A stretch of 64,000 nt of DNA. Origin: Arthrinium phaeospermum. Taxonomy: Eukaryota > Ascomycota > Sordariomycetes > Amphisphaeriales > Apiosporaceae. The notes beneath the pieces are model-generated. The model was not told the origin of the DNA, made no database searches, and saw only the letters and a list, made by a program, of their open reading frames with translations. Below are positions 9,580 to 19,028 of the stretch, piece after piece (position 1 is the first letter of the stretch; the number at the start of each line of letters is the position of its first letter). The position numbers were made by a program, and so were the translations under genes. Location: positions 1 through 64,000 of the forward strand of contig QYRS01000019.1 of the NCBI GenBank assembly GCA_006503535.1, read 5' to 3'.

Positions 9580-9634
9580 GGATTTTTTTTTATTTTTGGG
9601 ATAAAATCAAGCTATTTCTTGCTAAATATATCTC
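9580..9634. repeat. right flanking direct repeat of nuclear-type insert
   Basis: Partner of 4068-4112 with an exact 26-base core at 9594-9619. It marks the return to AT-rich mitochondrial sequence. Confidence 0.75.
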
Positions 9635-9961
9635 TCTAAATTATAGTTTTATGTAGGCTTTGCAATGCTCGCTTTTAAATTATATATTAGATGATAATAT
9701 TATCATTTAATTAATTATTCTATTTTCTATTTAAAACCTAAACCTTTTACTTGAAGTAATTATATATACAGACATATTGTTTACTATAACTTTCCTTAAA
9801 TTCTTTTAAATTTAGTTTATTTTTATCTCCAAAATCTAGCAGAGGCGACTAGTCCCGAGGACTAGCCTCTCGGTCCCCCCCCCCCCTTTATCTCTTTATA
9901 ATGCCGTAGGCAAAGTAATGATATCCCTGATATCAGAGGAAGAGGCTAGATAAGTGATATA
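9635..9961. other. AT-rich intergenic with GC cluster
   Basis: No gene seen. It holds a GC-rich palindrome (tagtcccgaggacta, near 9849-9863) followed by a C10 run near 9880-9890, and dispersed 'tgatatc' repeats before the tRNA. Confidence 0.5.
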
Positions 9962-10031
9962 AGATTATGGAGGAATCGAACCTCAAACTTAAGATCTGCA
10001 ATCAAAGTGTAGACCATCTACAAGCATAATC
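9962..10031 (-). tRNA. trnC: tRNA-Cys (GCA), copy A
   Basis: The minus strand has acceptor GATTATG paired with CATAATC, a D arm TGTA/TACA, anticodon GCA in loop TTGCAGA, and T arm GAGG-TTCGATT-CCTC. The anticodon stem has only three good pairs. One of four tRNA-Cys-like copies in the window (others at 12534, 40046 and 40692). It lies 3' of the mitochondrial-type aminotransferase, so it may serve as a processing signal for that transcript. Confidence 0.75.
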
Positions 10032-10256
10032 TTTATAAATATTTTTGCTTTGGCGCGCCAAAGCAAAAATATTTATAAATAAATATCTAAAAACTAGACA
10101 CAACAGATATCATAAAAATTACTAGCTGATGACCTCAGTGTTATTGTATTATCTAAATATTTTTATAATATTTACTAATAACTTTCATTAATAAAGATCC
10201 AAGACGTATTGGATATAACGTCAGGATATACATGTTTTCTATACTATTACATTACA
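10032..10256 (-). repeat. copied atp6 3' tail downstream of aminotransferase
   Basis: The minus strand contains the last codons and 3' flank of atp6 in degraded form (GGATCTTTATTAATGAAAG, then sequence matching 12750-12870). It also has a perfect GC hairpin ttggcgcgccaa beside the tRNA. The aminotransferase stop lies exactly at the edge of this copied block. Confidence 0.8.
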
Positions 10257-11705
10257 TTATATTCTTTTAATGCTAACTTCAGTAAAAACTATGTTAATTA
10301 CTTTAAATAGCACCTCCACAATATAATCCACCTCCTTTTTATTGATGATAAATGGAGGAGCAATAATAATACGATCTATGTGAAAAAGATAACCAGCAGG
10401 CCCCCCATGGTAGACAGCTAGGTTATATTCGGGCGAGAAAGCTAAGTCTACGATTCTTCTAGCTATATCTAGGTTAGGATTAAAGGGCTTTTTAGTTTTT
10501 TTATCTGTTACAAATTCTATGCCTCATAAAAGACCGCATCCTCTAATTTCACCCACATTAGGGTGATCAGATAAAACAGCTCTTAAACGTTTTTCCAAAT
10601 ATAGCCCTTGTTTAGCTACATTAGCTAGTAAATTTTTATCATGGATAACTTTTTGTACTGCTAGAGCACCTACAACAGTAGATGGCATCCCTTCATAAGT
10701 TTGTCCGTGGACAAACTCCCCGTTACCTCGATATATAACATTAACAACTTTTTCAGATGCTAATACAGCTGATATAGGAACATATCCGCCTCCAAGTCCC
10801 TTCGCATTAGTTTGAATATCAGGGATGATATTTTCCTGTTGTCAAGCATGCAAAGTTCCAGTTCTACCTATACCGCATAAAATCTCATCGAAAATTAAAA
10901 GTACACCATACTTAACACATACTTCCTGCATAGCCTTTAAATAGCCAGGTACAGAAGGCACACCTCCTAATGCTGCACCCACCACAGGCTCAAGAATAAA
11001 GGCCATAATTGTGTCTGCCCCTATCTCTAGAAACTTGGCTTCTAATTCTGCTTTTTTTCTAGCTACGAAAGCAGCATCTGATTCACCTAATAATATTTGA
11101 CGATAGGAATAACATGCGGAAACGTAGTGGATGTTATCTAATTTTAATATGGATTGATAATAATTTTTCCTAGCATTATACCCTGATAGAGCCAAAGCAT
11201 TTAAAGTTGCTCCATGATAAGAACCTGCTCTAGCCACAATATTGGTACGCTTATCATCGTTATTTTCACGATGATAAGTAAGGGCCAACTTAATTGCAGC
11301 TTCTATAGACTCTGAGCCGGAATTAAGCAAGTATACTCTGAACATTTTATTTTTTGTCCCGAGTATAAGAACTTCGCATAAATTATCGACCGCTTCACTA
11401 TTCCATATCGATGATAGGTAAGTTATACCTGTCTTGTTCTGCTTAGTTATCGCATTAATAACTCTTTTATTACCATGACCTATGCAAGATACCATAGCAC
11501 CAGATGATGCATCTAGAATATTACGGCCATCCTTTGTAATAATGTAAGAACCTCTACCTTTAATTGCATAAGGTCTATTATCATTAAATGGAGCCATTAG
11601 AGAAAAAGAACTGTAACACCTGCTAATATTTTTAATATGTACTCCAGCTCGGATGAAACCTTTTGTGGCTAAACATGTACCTATAATTCTTGCTGCTTGT
11701 ATCAT
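10257..11705 (-). CDS. class III aminotransferase, mitochondrially adapted, with presequence
   Basis: An intact 482-residue class III aminotransferase, if TGA is tryptophan. The two TGA codons are residues 288 (HAW) and 394 (GLLWG), each aligned with a TGG-encoded tryptophan in the 7715-9091 homologue. Visible motifs are LNSGSESIEA, SYHGATLNA, IFDEI (Asp273) and NAKGLGGGY with cofactor lysine about 302. Codons are AT-rich like the neighbouring mitochondrial genes. Residues 1-33 are basic, lack acidic residues and end RCYSS, as in an import presequence with a processing-peptidase arginine. The homologue lacks this part. I infer a once nuclear-encoded, mitochondrially imported enzyme now encoded in mtDNA. 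The start is ATG at 11705 and the stop TAA at 10257. A copied atp6 tail and tRNA-Cys follow directly. Confidence 0.92.
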
Positions 11706-12363
11706 TTTTTTTTAATGTAAAAATATCACTTTATTTTAATATATACTATCACTAGAACATTTACTTTTGTTGCCCTTATCCTTTTATCCCACCCGTGCTT
11801 TAACTATTCATAATTATATAAATAGGCTTCTAAGGGTGGCTCCCTAATTTTGGAAGGATTCCTTAACTACGTGAAAGATATTTGTTAGGAGTATATTTTT
11901 ACTTCAAAATTTAGGGCAATAATTTATTTTTCTTTTCCCTAATCCCAAACCCCTAACCCTTTCAGGGTGTGGGGTGTGGGATGTGGGAATGAGATAAATT
12001 ATTTCTCTTTATATTTTAAAGTTTTCGATAAAATGTTAAAGTAAATAAAAAGGGATAAAGGGATAAAGGCACTATATACAGTAAATTTAGGTTAAAAACC
12101 ACGAATTTTATATTGGGTATCTCCTCTATAACTTAGTTGTATGAGGGTAGAGTTAAGCTATAAGTAGAACTTAACAATATAGGAATATAATTTTGAATTT
12201 TCCTCATATAACTCGCTCCTCATTCCCTTTATCACTAGCCCGGAACCCCTCCCTAATCCGGAGGATACTAATTAAGAGGGCTAGTGATATGAGGGCAAGA
12301 GTGATATGAGGACAAGAGGGATACATTAGATCTGGGGATAGAAGGGCAAACCTATTCTTTTAT
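11706..12363. other. intergenic with GC-rich repeats
   Basis: No gene seen. A block at 11938-11990 ('aacccctaaccctttcaggg' then 'tgtggggtgtggg') recurs almost unchanged at 22185-22235. Dispersed 'tttatcactag/ctagtgatatgaggg' repeats lie at 12205-12330. Confidence 0.6.
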
Positions 12364-12532
12364 TTAGGATGTTTTACTTATTAGTTCTGTAACATTAGAT
12401 GATTTTACGTTTAATAGAGTTATCACTTGTCTACTATCAATTTTTAACGCACTTTTACCTAATTCAAATACAAATCCAAGAGTAATAATACCTATAAATA
12501 ATAATGCTACGATTAATCCATAAATATTCAGA
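12364..12532 (-). pseudogene. nad3 3' fragment
   Basis: The minus strand encodes the C-terminus of NADH dehydrogenase subunit 3: NIYGLIVALLFIGIITLG followed by FVFELGKSALKIDSRQ, then a novel tail ending ELISKTS. The N-terminal two-thirds of nad3 are absent and no start is present. It directly follows the broken tRNA-Cys, so it is a captured gene end like the atp6 tails in this region. The intact nad3 presumably lies elsewhere in the genome. Confidence 0.85.
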
Positions 12533-12533
12533 A

Positions 12534-12631
12534 GATTATGGAGGAATAGAACCTCAAACTTAAGATCTGCAATAAAAGCATATCAATCTTAAAATATGCA
12601 ATCAAAGTATAGACCATCTACAGTCATAATC
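12534..12631 (-). pseudogene. tRNA-Cys copy B, disrupted
   Basis: It shares both ends of the tRNA-Cys copies (GATTATG acceptor and GGTTC-ATTCC region), but about 28 extra bases repeating the anticodon-arm words lie in the middle and the T arm has a change (aatagaacc). It should not fold into a normal tRNA. Confidence 0.8.
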
Positions 12632-12639
12632 TTTATAAA

Positions 12640-12868
12640 TAATTTTGCTTTCTTCCCCTTCATCACCCTGGATCCCAGATCCCCTTGGGGGAAGAAAAGG
12701 GAAGAGGGGGGATCCGGATCCGCAGCCAAGCAAAAATATTTATAAATAAAAATATCTAAAAACTAGACACAGCAGGTATCATAAAAATTACTAGCTGATG
12801 GCCTCAGTGTTATTGTATTATTATAAGTATTATCTAAATATTTATATAATATTTACTAATAACTTTCA
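12640..12868. repeat. atp6 3' flank with GC-rich palindrome
   Basis: 3' untranslated region of the main atp6, ending in tRNA-Cys copy B. A GC-rich palindromic insert lies at 12647-12726 (atccccttgggggaag, gggatccggatccg). The same position in the other copies holds shorter hairpins (ggcgcgcc near 10060, ggaattcc near 40130). Confidence 0.6.
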
Positions 12869-15549
12869 TTAATGAAGATCTAATCCGTCTTTGATATATC
12901 CGGATGATAAAACTACAAAAACTTGAGCTTGTATAAATGCAATTCCTAATTCTAAACCTGAGAAAGCTATAATGAAAGATAATGGTACTAATCCCAAGAA
13001 GAAGAATATTATACCACTTGTCATTATATTGTATGTGAAACCAGCTAATATGTTTAATAACATATGACCTGATAAACGTCCACAAATTCATCCTTTTGTT
13101 AATAAATCTCCGAAAACTTAAACTAATTTAAACAAATACACACCTTTAAAGGGATTAGTTCTATTTTCTTTCAAATATAAAGATATACTAGCTTGGCGAT
13201 AGCCTAATGCTCTAGCTGCAGCACCTATAGAAGGATATATTGTAACTTCTTTAGTTTCTACACTAGTAACCTCCACCTTTTTAGATGTTTTTTGAACTTT
13301 TATGGCTGCACTAAACGTAGTTTGTGTTGAGCCTTCTCTAGATAAAACTACACTGCTTTCAGGTTGCACCTTTCCTATATTAGGTTTTTCAACCTGGCCT
13401 TCTGTATCAAGTAATTTAAAAGTATATTTACCTAAAACAGGTTTATCTTGATTTAAGTAAATATAATGTTCGATATATCTTTTATCAATACCTAATGCAC
13501 GGGCAGCTGCTTTTATAGCGTGGTATGTAGTAGAAGTATTTGTTTCTATGTCAGTTACCTCAACTTTAATTTTCATAGGATGAGATGCTGACATTTTAGC
13601 TAAAGTTTCTGGAGATCTTTTAAGAGCAGCAGCGCGCATATTCTCTACAGTAGCTTCTGAATGTTTTCATCCAGACCCTCGAGAAGGGCTTCCAGGTGTT
13701 TTTAATATATTATACTCTGGAGAGTATACTTCAAAAAAATGTTTTTCTCTAGACATAAGATTATCTATGTCACAAATATCTAGAATAGTAAGACTAAAGT
13801 TATGGTAGCCGTATTTTAATAATGCAACATTAATAGGCATACTATTTTCATTTAGTAATCTATTTACATTATAATACTCTAATAGTCTACGGTTTAAATC
13901 CATAGAACTACCTACGTACTTTTTACTATTCAATTTATTAGTTCACATATAAATACCTGATCTACCTTTAATATGGTTAAGAATGTCAAGTTTATCTTTG
14001 TCTGCATCCAGAAAAACAACTAAATCTGAAGAACTTGTATAGGAAATATCTTTACATGCTGCACATGAAGCTGAAAACGCTCTAACGCCCAATTTATTGT
14101 AACTAAATTTGTATAAATTTATAGTTACCCTTGGTTGATATAATAAACTACGTGGTGAGATAATCTCTCCAACTTTGTTTATATTAATACTATTGGGTAA
14201 AACTGAATTAGTATTTAAATATTTTACACTAGATAATATAAGTCGTTCACAACTTTATCCTTTCTTTAAAGGTATTTATATTGGCATAAGCCCAATAAAT
14301 AAATCCTTTCTTTAAAGACGAGTCGCACATGTTTGCGTTTAAATTTTACTTTTCTTTATTATTTCTAAGCAGCTGTAAGCTCCTAAAAAAAAATAAATTG
14401 TAAAAAAAGATATTAATCTTTATACATAATATTATGTATTTACCCATTTCTCTATTTATGTTGTGATACCGCTACGTATAAATAGAACGTAACCGTAAAA
14501 AAACAAAGTAAGAGAAATATAATTAAGGATAGGCTATTGTGGTATCTTTAATCTTGAATTACTTAAATTCTTCCAAGAACCGGGTTTCCCGGCGACTAGA
14601 GTATACCTTATAGTTATTAATATGTATTCTATTCCTCTCGCTAAATAAGTTATCAAACGATAAAAATAGCCTAATCATAAGTAACTAAAGAACCGTCTAC
14701 TCGTTGCTCTTTTACAGTTATTGTTTTGTATATCTACCTATCGAAGCAATTATGCTAGTTTAGATTCCTCGTAATAAGTAGACACATATTACTGATTTAG
14801 ATCCGCGATCACCCATTCCTATTACTAGAATCTCTAATGATATTACTATACCCTGAGTCATTAATCAGGCCAGATAAAAAGTTTCCGTATTATCTTTAGT
14901 TATTAGAGCTTTAGGGCTTCCCCGGAATTTGGCTCTTGAACACAATAAGAATAAGTCACCTAACCTCATCTATTTATGTTAGCTGCTAATCTTAAACCTA
15001 AAGAAATATTTCTAGCTAAGTAACTGATGAATTCTATTAACACTAATAAAGGTAATAGTGCTAAAGGACAACCTGCAGGTACTAAAAGAGAAAAGAATAC
15101 TAAACCATGTTTTTGGAATCCTAATATAGTTGCTCCTAAAACTATAGTAAAACTTAAAGAGAAAGTTAATACAAAGTGGCTTGTTGAAGCGAAACTATAC
15201 GGAACCATTCCTACTAAATTATTTATTAAAATAAATATAAATAAAGCGTATATAAATGGGAAGTACATTTGCCCGTTTTAGGGTTTATTTGATTTGTTAC
15301 TATGCTATGTATAGTTGCGTATAAAGATTCTTGGCTAATAGATCAGTTATTTCCTACTAATCTGTTGTAATTTGTACTTAAAAGATTAAGAGCTAATATA
15401 AATAAACCTCCTAACATTAAGAATAATCCTATGTTAGTTATTGAGATATGTAAGTTCCCTAATATAGGTGCGTCTAAACTTAATAAATCTCTAATTTCAA
15501 ACTGACTTAAAGGACTAATTATTTCTCTATTTAAATTAAATTTTTCCAT
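12869..15549 (-). CDS. atp6: ATP synthase subunit a
   Basis: Membrane subunit a of the F1Fo ATP synthase, carrying the proton half-channels. Exon 1 is 14976-15549 and exon 2 is 12869-13076; they join as AN-I-LSGHML. Conserved parts are FPFIYALFIFIL, the RNISLGLRLAAN segment with the essential arginine (LGLRLAAN), and GLELGIAFIQAQVF. A TGA tryptophan follows VGNN. One base is missing near 15272: TGQMYF is expected, but the frame breaks just before Gln-Met. The protein is otherwise normal, so a sequencing indel is possible. The group I intron has a GIY-YIG ORF. Copies of its 3' end occur at 10032-10256 and 40345-40536. Confidence 0.93.
13077..14975 (-). mobile_element. group I intron atp6-i1
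   Basis: The 5' exon ends AACAT and the intron ends in G before TTTATCAGG. The core lies at the 5' side (14650-14960), with GATCGCGGATCTAAATC and GAGCAACGAGTAGACGG on the minus strand, the same core type as nad4-i1 and nad1-i2. The ORF occupies the 3' half. Confidence 0.85.
13118..14250 (-). CDS. GIY-YIG homing endonuclease in atp6-i1
   Basis: Site-specific endonuclease that spreads its intron. With TGA as Trp the frame is open from about 14250 to the stop at 13118. The GIY half is GRSGIYMWTNKLNSKKYVGS (near 13960-13900), the catalytic region continues RRLLEYYNVNRLL, and the acidic residue lies in SREKHFFEVYSPEYN. Two C-terminal NUMOD-type DNA-binding modules follow (YHAIKAAARALGIDKRYIEH and YPSIGAAARALGYRQASIS). 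No ATG starts the frame; an alternative start or processing of a fusion is likely. Confidence 0.85.
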
Positions 15550-15729
15550 TTTAAATTATTATAATTGTATTCAATAGTAAAAGATTTTTATATTGAAAAA
15601 TATATCTTGACAAACATCAGTATTTTTATTTATTTACTTTATTCCCCTCTTTTATCCCTTTATGATGCCTACTGTATTAAAAAAAAATAAACCAAGCGAT
15701 CTCTGTGATATAGGGGGATAAAGTATTAT
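15550..15729 (-). promoter_or_regulatory. atp8-atp6 spacer and atp6 leader
   Basis: The AT-rich leader of atp6 (15550-15616) is repeated almost exactly at 17336-17402 in front of another ORF. The dispersed repeat words cccctcttttatccctttat and gtgatataggggg lie at 15640-15722. Confidence 0.65.
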
Positions 15730-15882
15730 TTAGTTAAAAAGTTTAGAAATAAAAGTACGTGCTAAAAATAAACGAACGAATCTAGGTAATATGTATTTAG
15801 ATAACATGTATATTGTTATTAAAATTATAGCAAAAGCAAAAGTTACTTCATTTACAAAATAGAAAGGAGTTAATTGAGGCAT
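15730..15882 (-). CDS. atp8: ATP synthase subunit 8
   Basis: A 50-residue protein beginning MPQLTPFYFVNEVTFAF, followed by the single membrane segment and a basic tail ending RTFISKLFN. Both the MPQL start and the length are diagnostic of fungal Atp8, a small peripheral-stalk subunit of ATP synthase. It is encoded just upstream of atp6 as in other ascomycetes. The first four codons and the upstream region are copied at 17404-17765. Confidence 0.95.
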   Translation of the reverse strand: MPQLTPFYFVNEVTFAFAIILITIYMLSKYILPRFVRLFLARTFISKLFN

Positions 15883-16205
15883 TTTATATATATAAAGATT
15901 TTTTTATGAATGTTATATTAAAGAATACTGGAAAAAAAATTTATAATATCTCCCTTATATCGGCAGAATAAAATTATAATATATTAAGTTTAATTTTACT
16001 TAAATTAGTTAGATTTTCGTTTTTTTAACATTTGCGTTTATTACAAACGAAACTAAATAAGATTGTATTTGTATTAAATTAGATTTAATAAATAAAATTT
16101 AAATTTACTAATAAACAATTTAATACAAAAATAGGTAAACTTATGTTTAATGATAAAAAAACCGGCTAAAATAAAGAAATAATAATTAAATACTACACGA
16201 AAAAA
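15883..16205. repeat. atp8 upstream region, direct repeat copy 1
   Basis: About 320 bases repeated at 17408-17760 with small indels. Shared words include aatatctcccttatatcggc and aataaagaaataataatta. They frame the tRNA-Lys and the chimeric ORF at 16558-17330, indicating a duplication when that block was inserted. Confidence 0.85.
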
Positions 16206-16276
16206 ACTAGAACTTTTCTATTTATATGTAAAATTAAAAATTTATCTATTTTTTAAGGTCAGTCTTAAGACTGACC

Positions 16277-16349
16277 AATTTTCATTTTAGATTCGAACTA
16301 AAATAAGGATATTAAAAGTATCCAGCTCTACCTTTGAGCTAATGAAAAT
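16277..16349 (-). tRNA. trnK: tRNA-Lys (UUU)
   Basis: The acceptor ATTTTCA pairs with TGAAAAT. The D arm is GCTC/GAGC, the anticodon stem GGATA/TATCC with loop CTTTTAA gives UUU, and the T loop is TTCGAAT. It is closely related in sequence to tRNA-Arg at 27120-27192, suggesting descent from one duplicated tRNA. Confidence 0.9.
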
Positions 16350-16557
16350 TATGTCCCTATATATAGGGACATACCATAAATCTTAATTTTACTTCCTACA
16401 ACGAGATTAATTCTCACTAGGTTATGGTACGTAATATCAAATATTAAAATCTTCTCCGATATTCTTTTTTAATTAAAAAGGATCTAATAACGATCTGTTT
16501 CAGGTTTTTACATAAAAAAATTTAAATAAAAAATCGTTTTTCTATTAACATAGAAAA

Positions 16558-17330
16558 TTAACGAAAATCTTTCATGTTTTTTCTAGTAGTATCTGAATTT
16601 CATAAATAATTAGTAGGACGTCCGGCATTTTGATACTGCATATAGGCTTGTCAATATTCGTAATCCGCCTGAGTAAATACTTGTGAATTTCAACCTTTAC
16701 ACTTTTGGCCTGTACGCATAGAATCATCGCGTAAAGCTTCAGACAGATTTCCTAAATAAGGTTGATGAGTTATATGCGGACGACCATGATGATCATAGAA
16801 ACCTCTAGCACGTTGTGCTAAAGGATCCTGTATGTTATATTGACCTTGAGTATATCTAAAAAAGGTACCCTCTTGAATTCCACCAGGTCCAACACCTGGT
16901 CCTTGTACAGGTTGTGCTGGTTGGGCTGGTTGAGCTCCTGGTTGTGCTGGTTGAGCTGGTTGAGCTCCTGGTTGTGCTGGTTGAGCAGCTGGTTGTGCTG
17001 GTTGTGAGCCTCCGTAATTAGCATCCGGAGTACTGGATAAGAAAAATTTGGGTGATATCTTTCCCTTAATTTCTATAGGGCATTGGTCAATAAAATACCC
17101 TTCCAATGACTCTCTTACAGCTAATCTGATATAGTTTAGATTAAATAAAGAGAAAAAACACCATAAAGGACTGGATTTTATATCTAATATATCCAATTTG
17201 AATTGGACTAATATTAAATATCTGCAACTAAAACCTAAGATAGTAGCGAGTAAAGCTGCTAAAACTAAAGCCCAAACTTTAGGGCGTTTAGAGATAATAT
17301 TTTTGAATTTTTTAATAAAATTAAATTTTC
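16558..17330 (-). CDS. chimeric membrane ORF with Pro-Ala-Gln repeats
   Basis: Unrecognised ORF. After an AT-rich leader copied from atp6 (17336-17402), the frame opens with GKFNFIKKFKNI, whose first residues mirror the atp6 start EKFNL with a one-base shift. A hydrophobic segment (ALVLAALLATILGFSC) follows, then a soluble part, about 12 short Q-P-A repeats (near 16890-17010, also visible as gttgtgctggttgagctgg DNA repeats), and a polar end with TGA tryptophans (stop at 16558). No ATG opens the frame; TTG at 17196 or an ATT/ATA codon upstream may serve. It probably hijacks the atp6 expression signals. Confidence 0.55.
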
Positions 17331-17403
17331 CACTTTTTAATTATTATAATTGTATTCAATAGTAAAAGATTTTTATATTGAAAAATATGTCTTGACAAAC
17401 AAC

Positions 17404-17423
17404 AATTGAGGCATTATTTTAGG

Positions 17424-17461
<38 letters not shown>

Positions 17462-17765
17462 TTTTATTAATGTTATATTAAAGAATACTGAAAAAAATTT
17501 ATAATATCTCCCTTATATCGGCAGGAAAAAATTATAATATATTAAGTTTAATTTTACTTAAATTAGTTAGATTTTCGTGTTCGAAACATTTGTGTTTATT
17601 ACAAAACGAAACTAAATAAGATTGTATTTGTATTAAATTAGATTTAATAATAAAATTTAAATTTACTAATAAACAATTTAATACAAAAATAGGTAAACTT
17701 ATGTTTAATGATAAAAAACCGGCTAAAATAAAGAAATAATAATTAAATACTACACGAAAGTATGT
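17404..17765. repeat. atp8 upstream region, direct repeat copy 2
   Basis: Copy of 15880-16205 with an expanded T run (about 33 T at 17428-17460). It includes the atp8 start codons MPQL, which then run directly into the copied atp6 leader. Confidence 0.85.
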
Positions 17766-17794
17766 AATATCAAATATTAAAATCTTCTCCGGTA

Positions 17795-18088
17795 TTATTT
17801 ACCCAATAGTAATACCTCCTTACCAAAGTAAGCTTTAATTAATTTTAATAATTCTAAGTCCTTATTGTGCAAACCTATATTAAAACTTAAGTTTACTCTA
17901 TAATTTAACGCCGATAAAGGGCTGTTTACGACATTAACTGAAAAATTTCCTTCAACCTCAGCAAACCCTGTTAAAAACCAAGGATCTATAGGAGTATAGG
18001 GGAGAGAGCTAATGCCGACAGGATCCTCCTTTGACTTATTATTAAGCGCTAAGGTGGTGCTATAACCACGTCTAATTACCTCATTCAA
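17795..18088 (-). pseudogene. truncated LAGLIDADG endonuclease
   Basis: The minus strand encodes IDPWFLTGFAEVEGNFSVNV, a first LAGLIDADG motif, then about 40 more residues (HNKDLELLKLIKAYFGKE) before the frame ends at the duplication boundary near 17790. The second half of the enzyme is missing. Confidence 0.8.
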
Positions 18089-18123
18089 GGCAAACCCGGG
18101 TGCTTAATTTAGAGAATACTTTT

Positions 18124-19028
18124 CTATTCGTCTATTCTACCTCTATTCATACCAGCTTTTAAATTCTGCAGTTTAACTAAACCTTCACTATTTAAATGTT
18201 CTTTATTATTTAATATAATAGCTCCTGTTTTAAAATCCAGGTAGTTACATAATTTAGAACCTTGGAGAGGATGTTTTTCAAAAAAAGGTATAATAATATT
18301 CATAATATCAGACAATTTACTTACAACAAAATATGTTACCATACCATTTGTATCTTTATATGTGACACCGCAACCAAAAAAACTAATAAATTCTTTTATT
18401 AGTAGATCATCTCTAGAATGTTGGTTTACTTGAAATCACACTCTAGCAGAATAACCGCTTTTGTATTTACTATTTTTAAGGATTTTTATAGCAAAATTCC
18501 CTTCTCCTTCTATAAACCCACTAACTCAGTTAGGGTTAGGAATAGCTTTAGTTTGAACCTCCGGTCTAGTTACAGCTATAGTATCAGGGAAATAACTTAA
18601 TAATGTATCAGATATACCACCTTTATTCATTGCAGATTTAATATTCAAAACAGTTTGGATATTATCCAATGACGCGATTTTATTATTACATAATTTAACT
18701 ACCTCACAAAACAAGATAAAATCTGCTGCTTTTTTAGTAACTAAAGGATATGTATTGAAATGAGGGATAATAACATTAGTTAAATCGTTTAATTTAGTAA
18801 CTTCAAAAAGAACAGCATCACCTGAGATATATATTTACCTGCACCAAAAAATTTAGATATTTCTTCTAAAAGATTTAAGTCATTTTTATGTAATTTAATA
18901 GCAAATTTAGGGCTTACTTGTCAACCTAATTTAATAGTACTGGATTTAGCTACTACACAACCAAAACTTGATTCTGCATCTGAGAATCCTGTAATAAATC
19001 AGGGATCTAATTTATCTTTTTTTTTATT
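18124..19028 (-). pseudogene. LAGLIDADG endonuclease downstream of nad4, frameshifted
   Basis: Two LAGLIDADG motifs are visible: [16 protein letters not shown] (near 19000) and NWVSGFIEGEGNFAI (near 18525). The frame is the same as nad4 and separated from it by a single TAA at 19029, but one base is missing near 18830 (GAGKYIS/GDAVLF junction). It lies after the nad4 stop rather than in an intron, so it may be a leftover of an element that replaced the nad4 3' end. Confidence 0.8.

Larger units (their letters stand above)
4115..9580. mobile_element. nuclear-type DNA segment inserted in mtDNA
   Basis: This block differs from its surroundings. It has balanced base composition, codons with many G/C third positions, tryptophan encoded only by TGG in the clear CDS, spliceosomal-type introns (GTAAGT...TACTGAC...TAG) and a pyrimidine-rich promoter-like leader before 7715. 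It carries three genes on both strands, while all mitochondrial genes are on the minus strand. It also contains mitochondrial dispersed repeats (for example 5790-5850, and hairpins near 9286-9338), which suggests it has resided in mtDNA for some time. An assembly join is the main alternative. Confidence 0.7.

Noticed and set aside
4115..9580. Nuclear-type block as a simple assembly chimera
   Set aside because: Not fully rejected, but flanking direct repeats and mitochondrial repeats inside the block, plus a second homologous aminotransferase next door in mitochondrial code, make a plain join less likely.
11938..11990. Telomere-like CCCTAAC words
   Set aside because: Only two or three units, part of a GC-rich palindromic block also found at 22185-22240, internal to the mitochondrial map; not a telomere.
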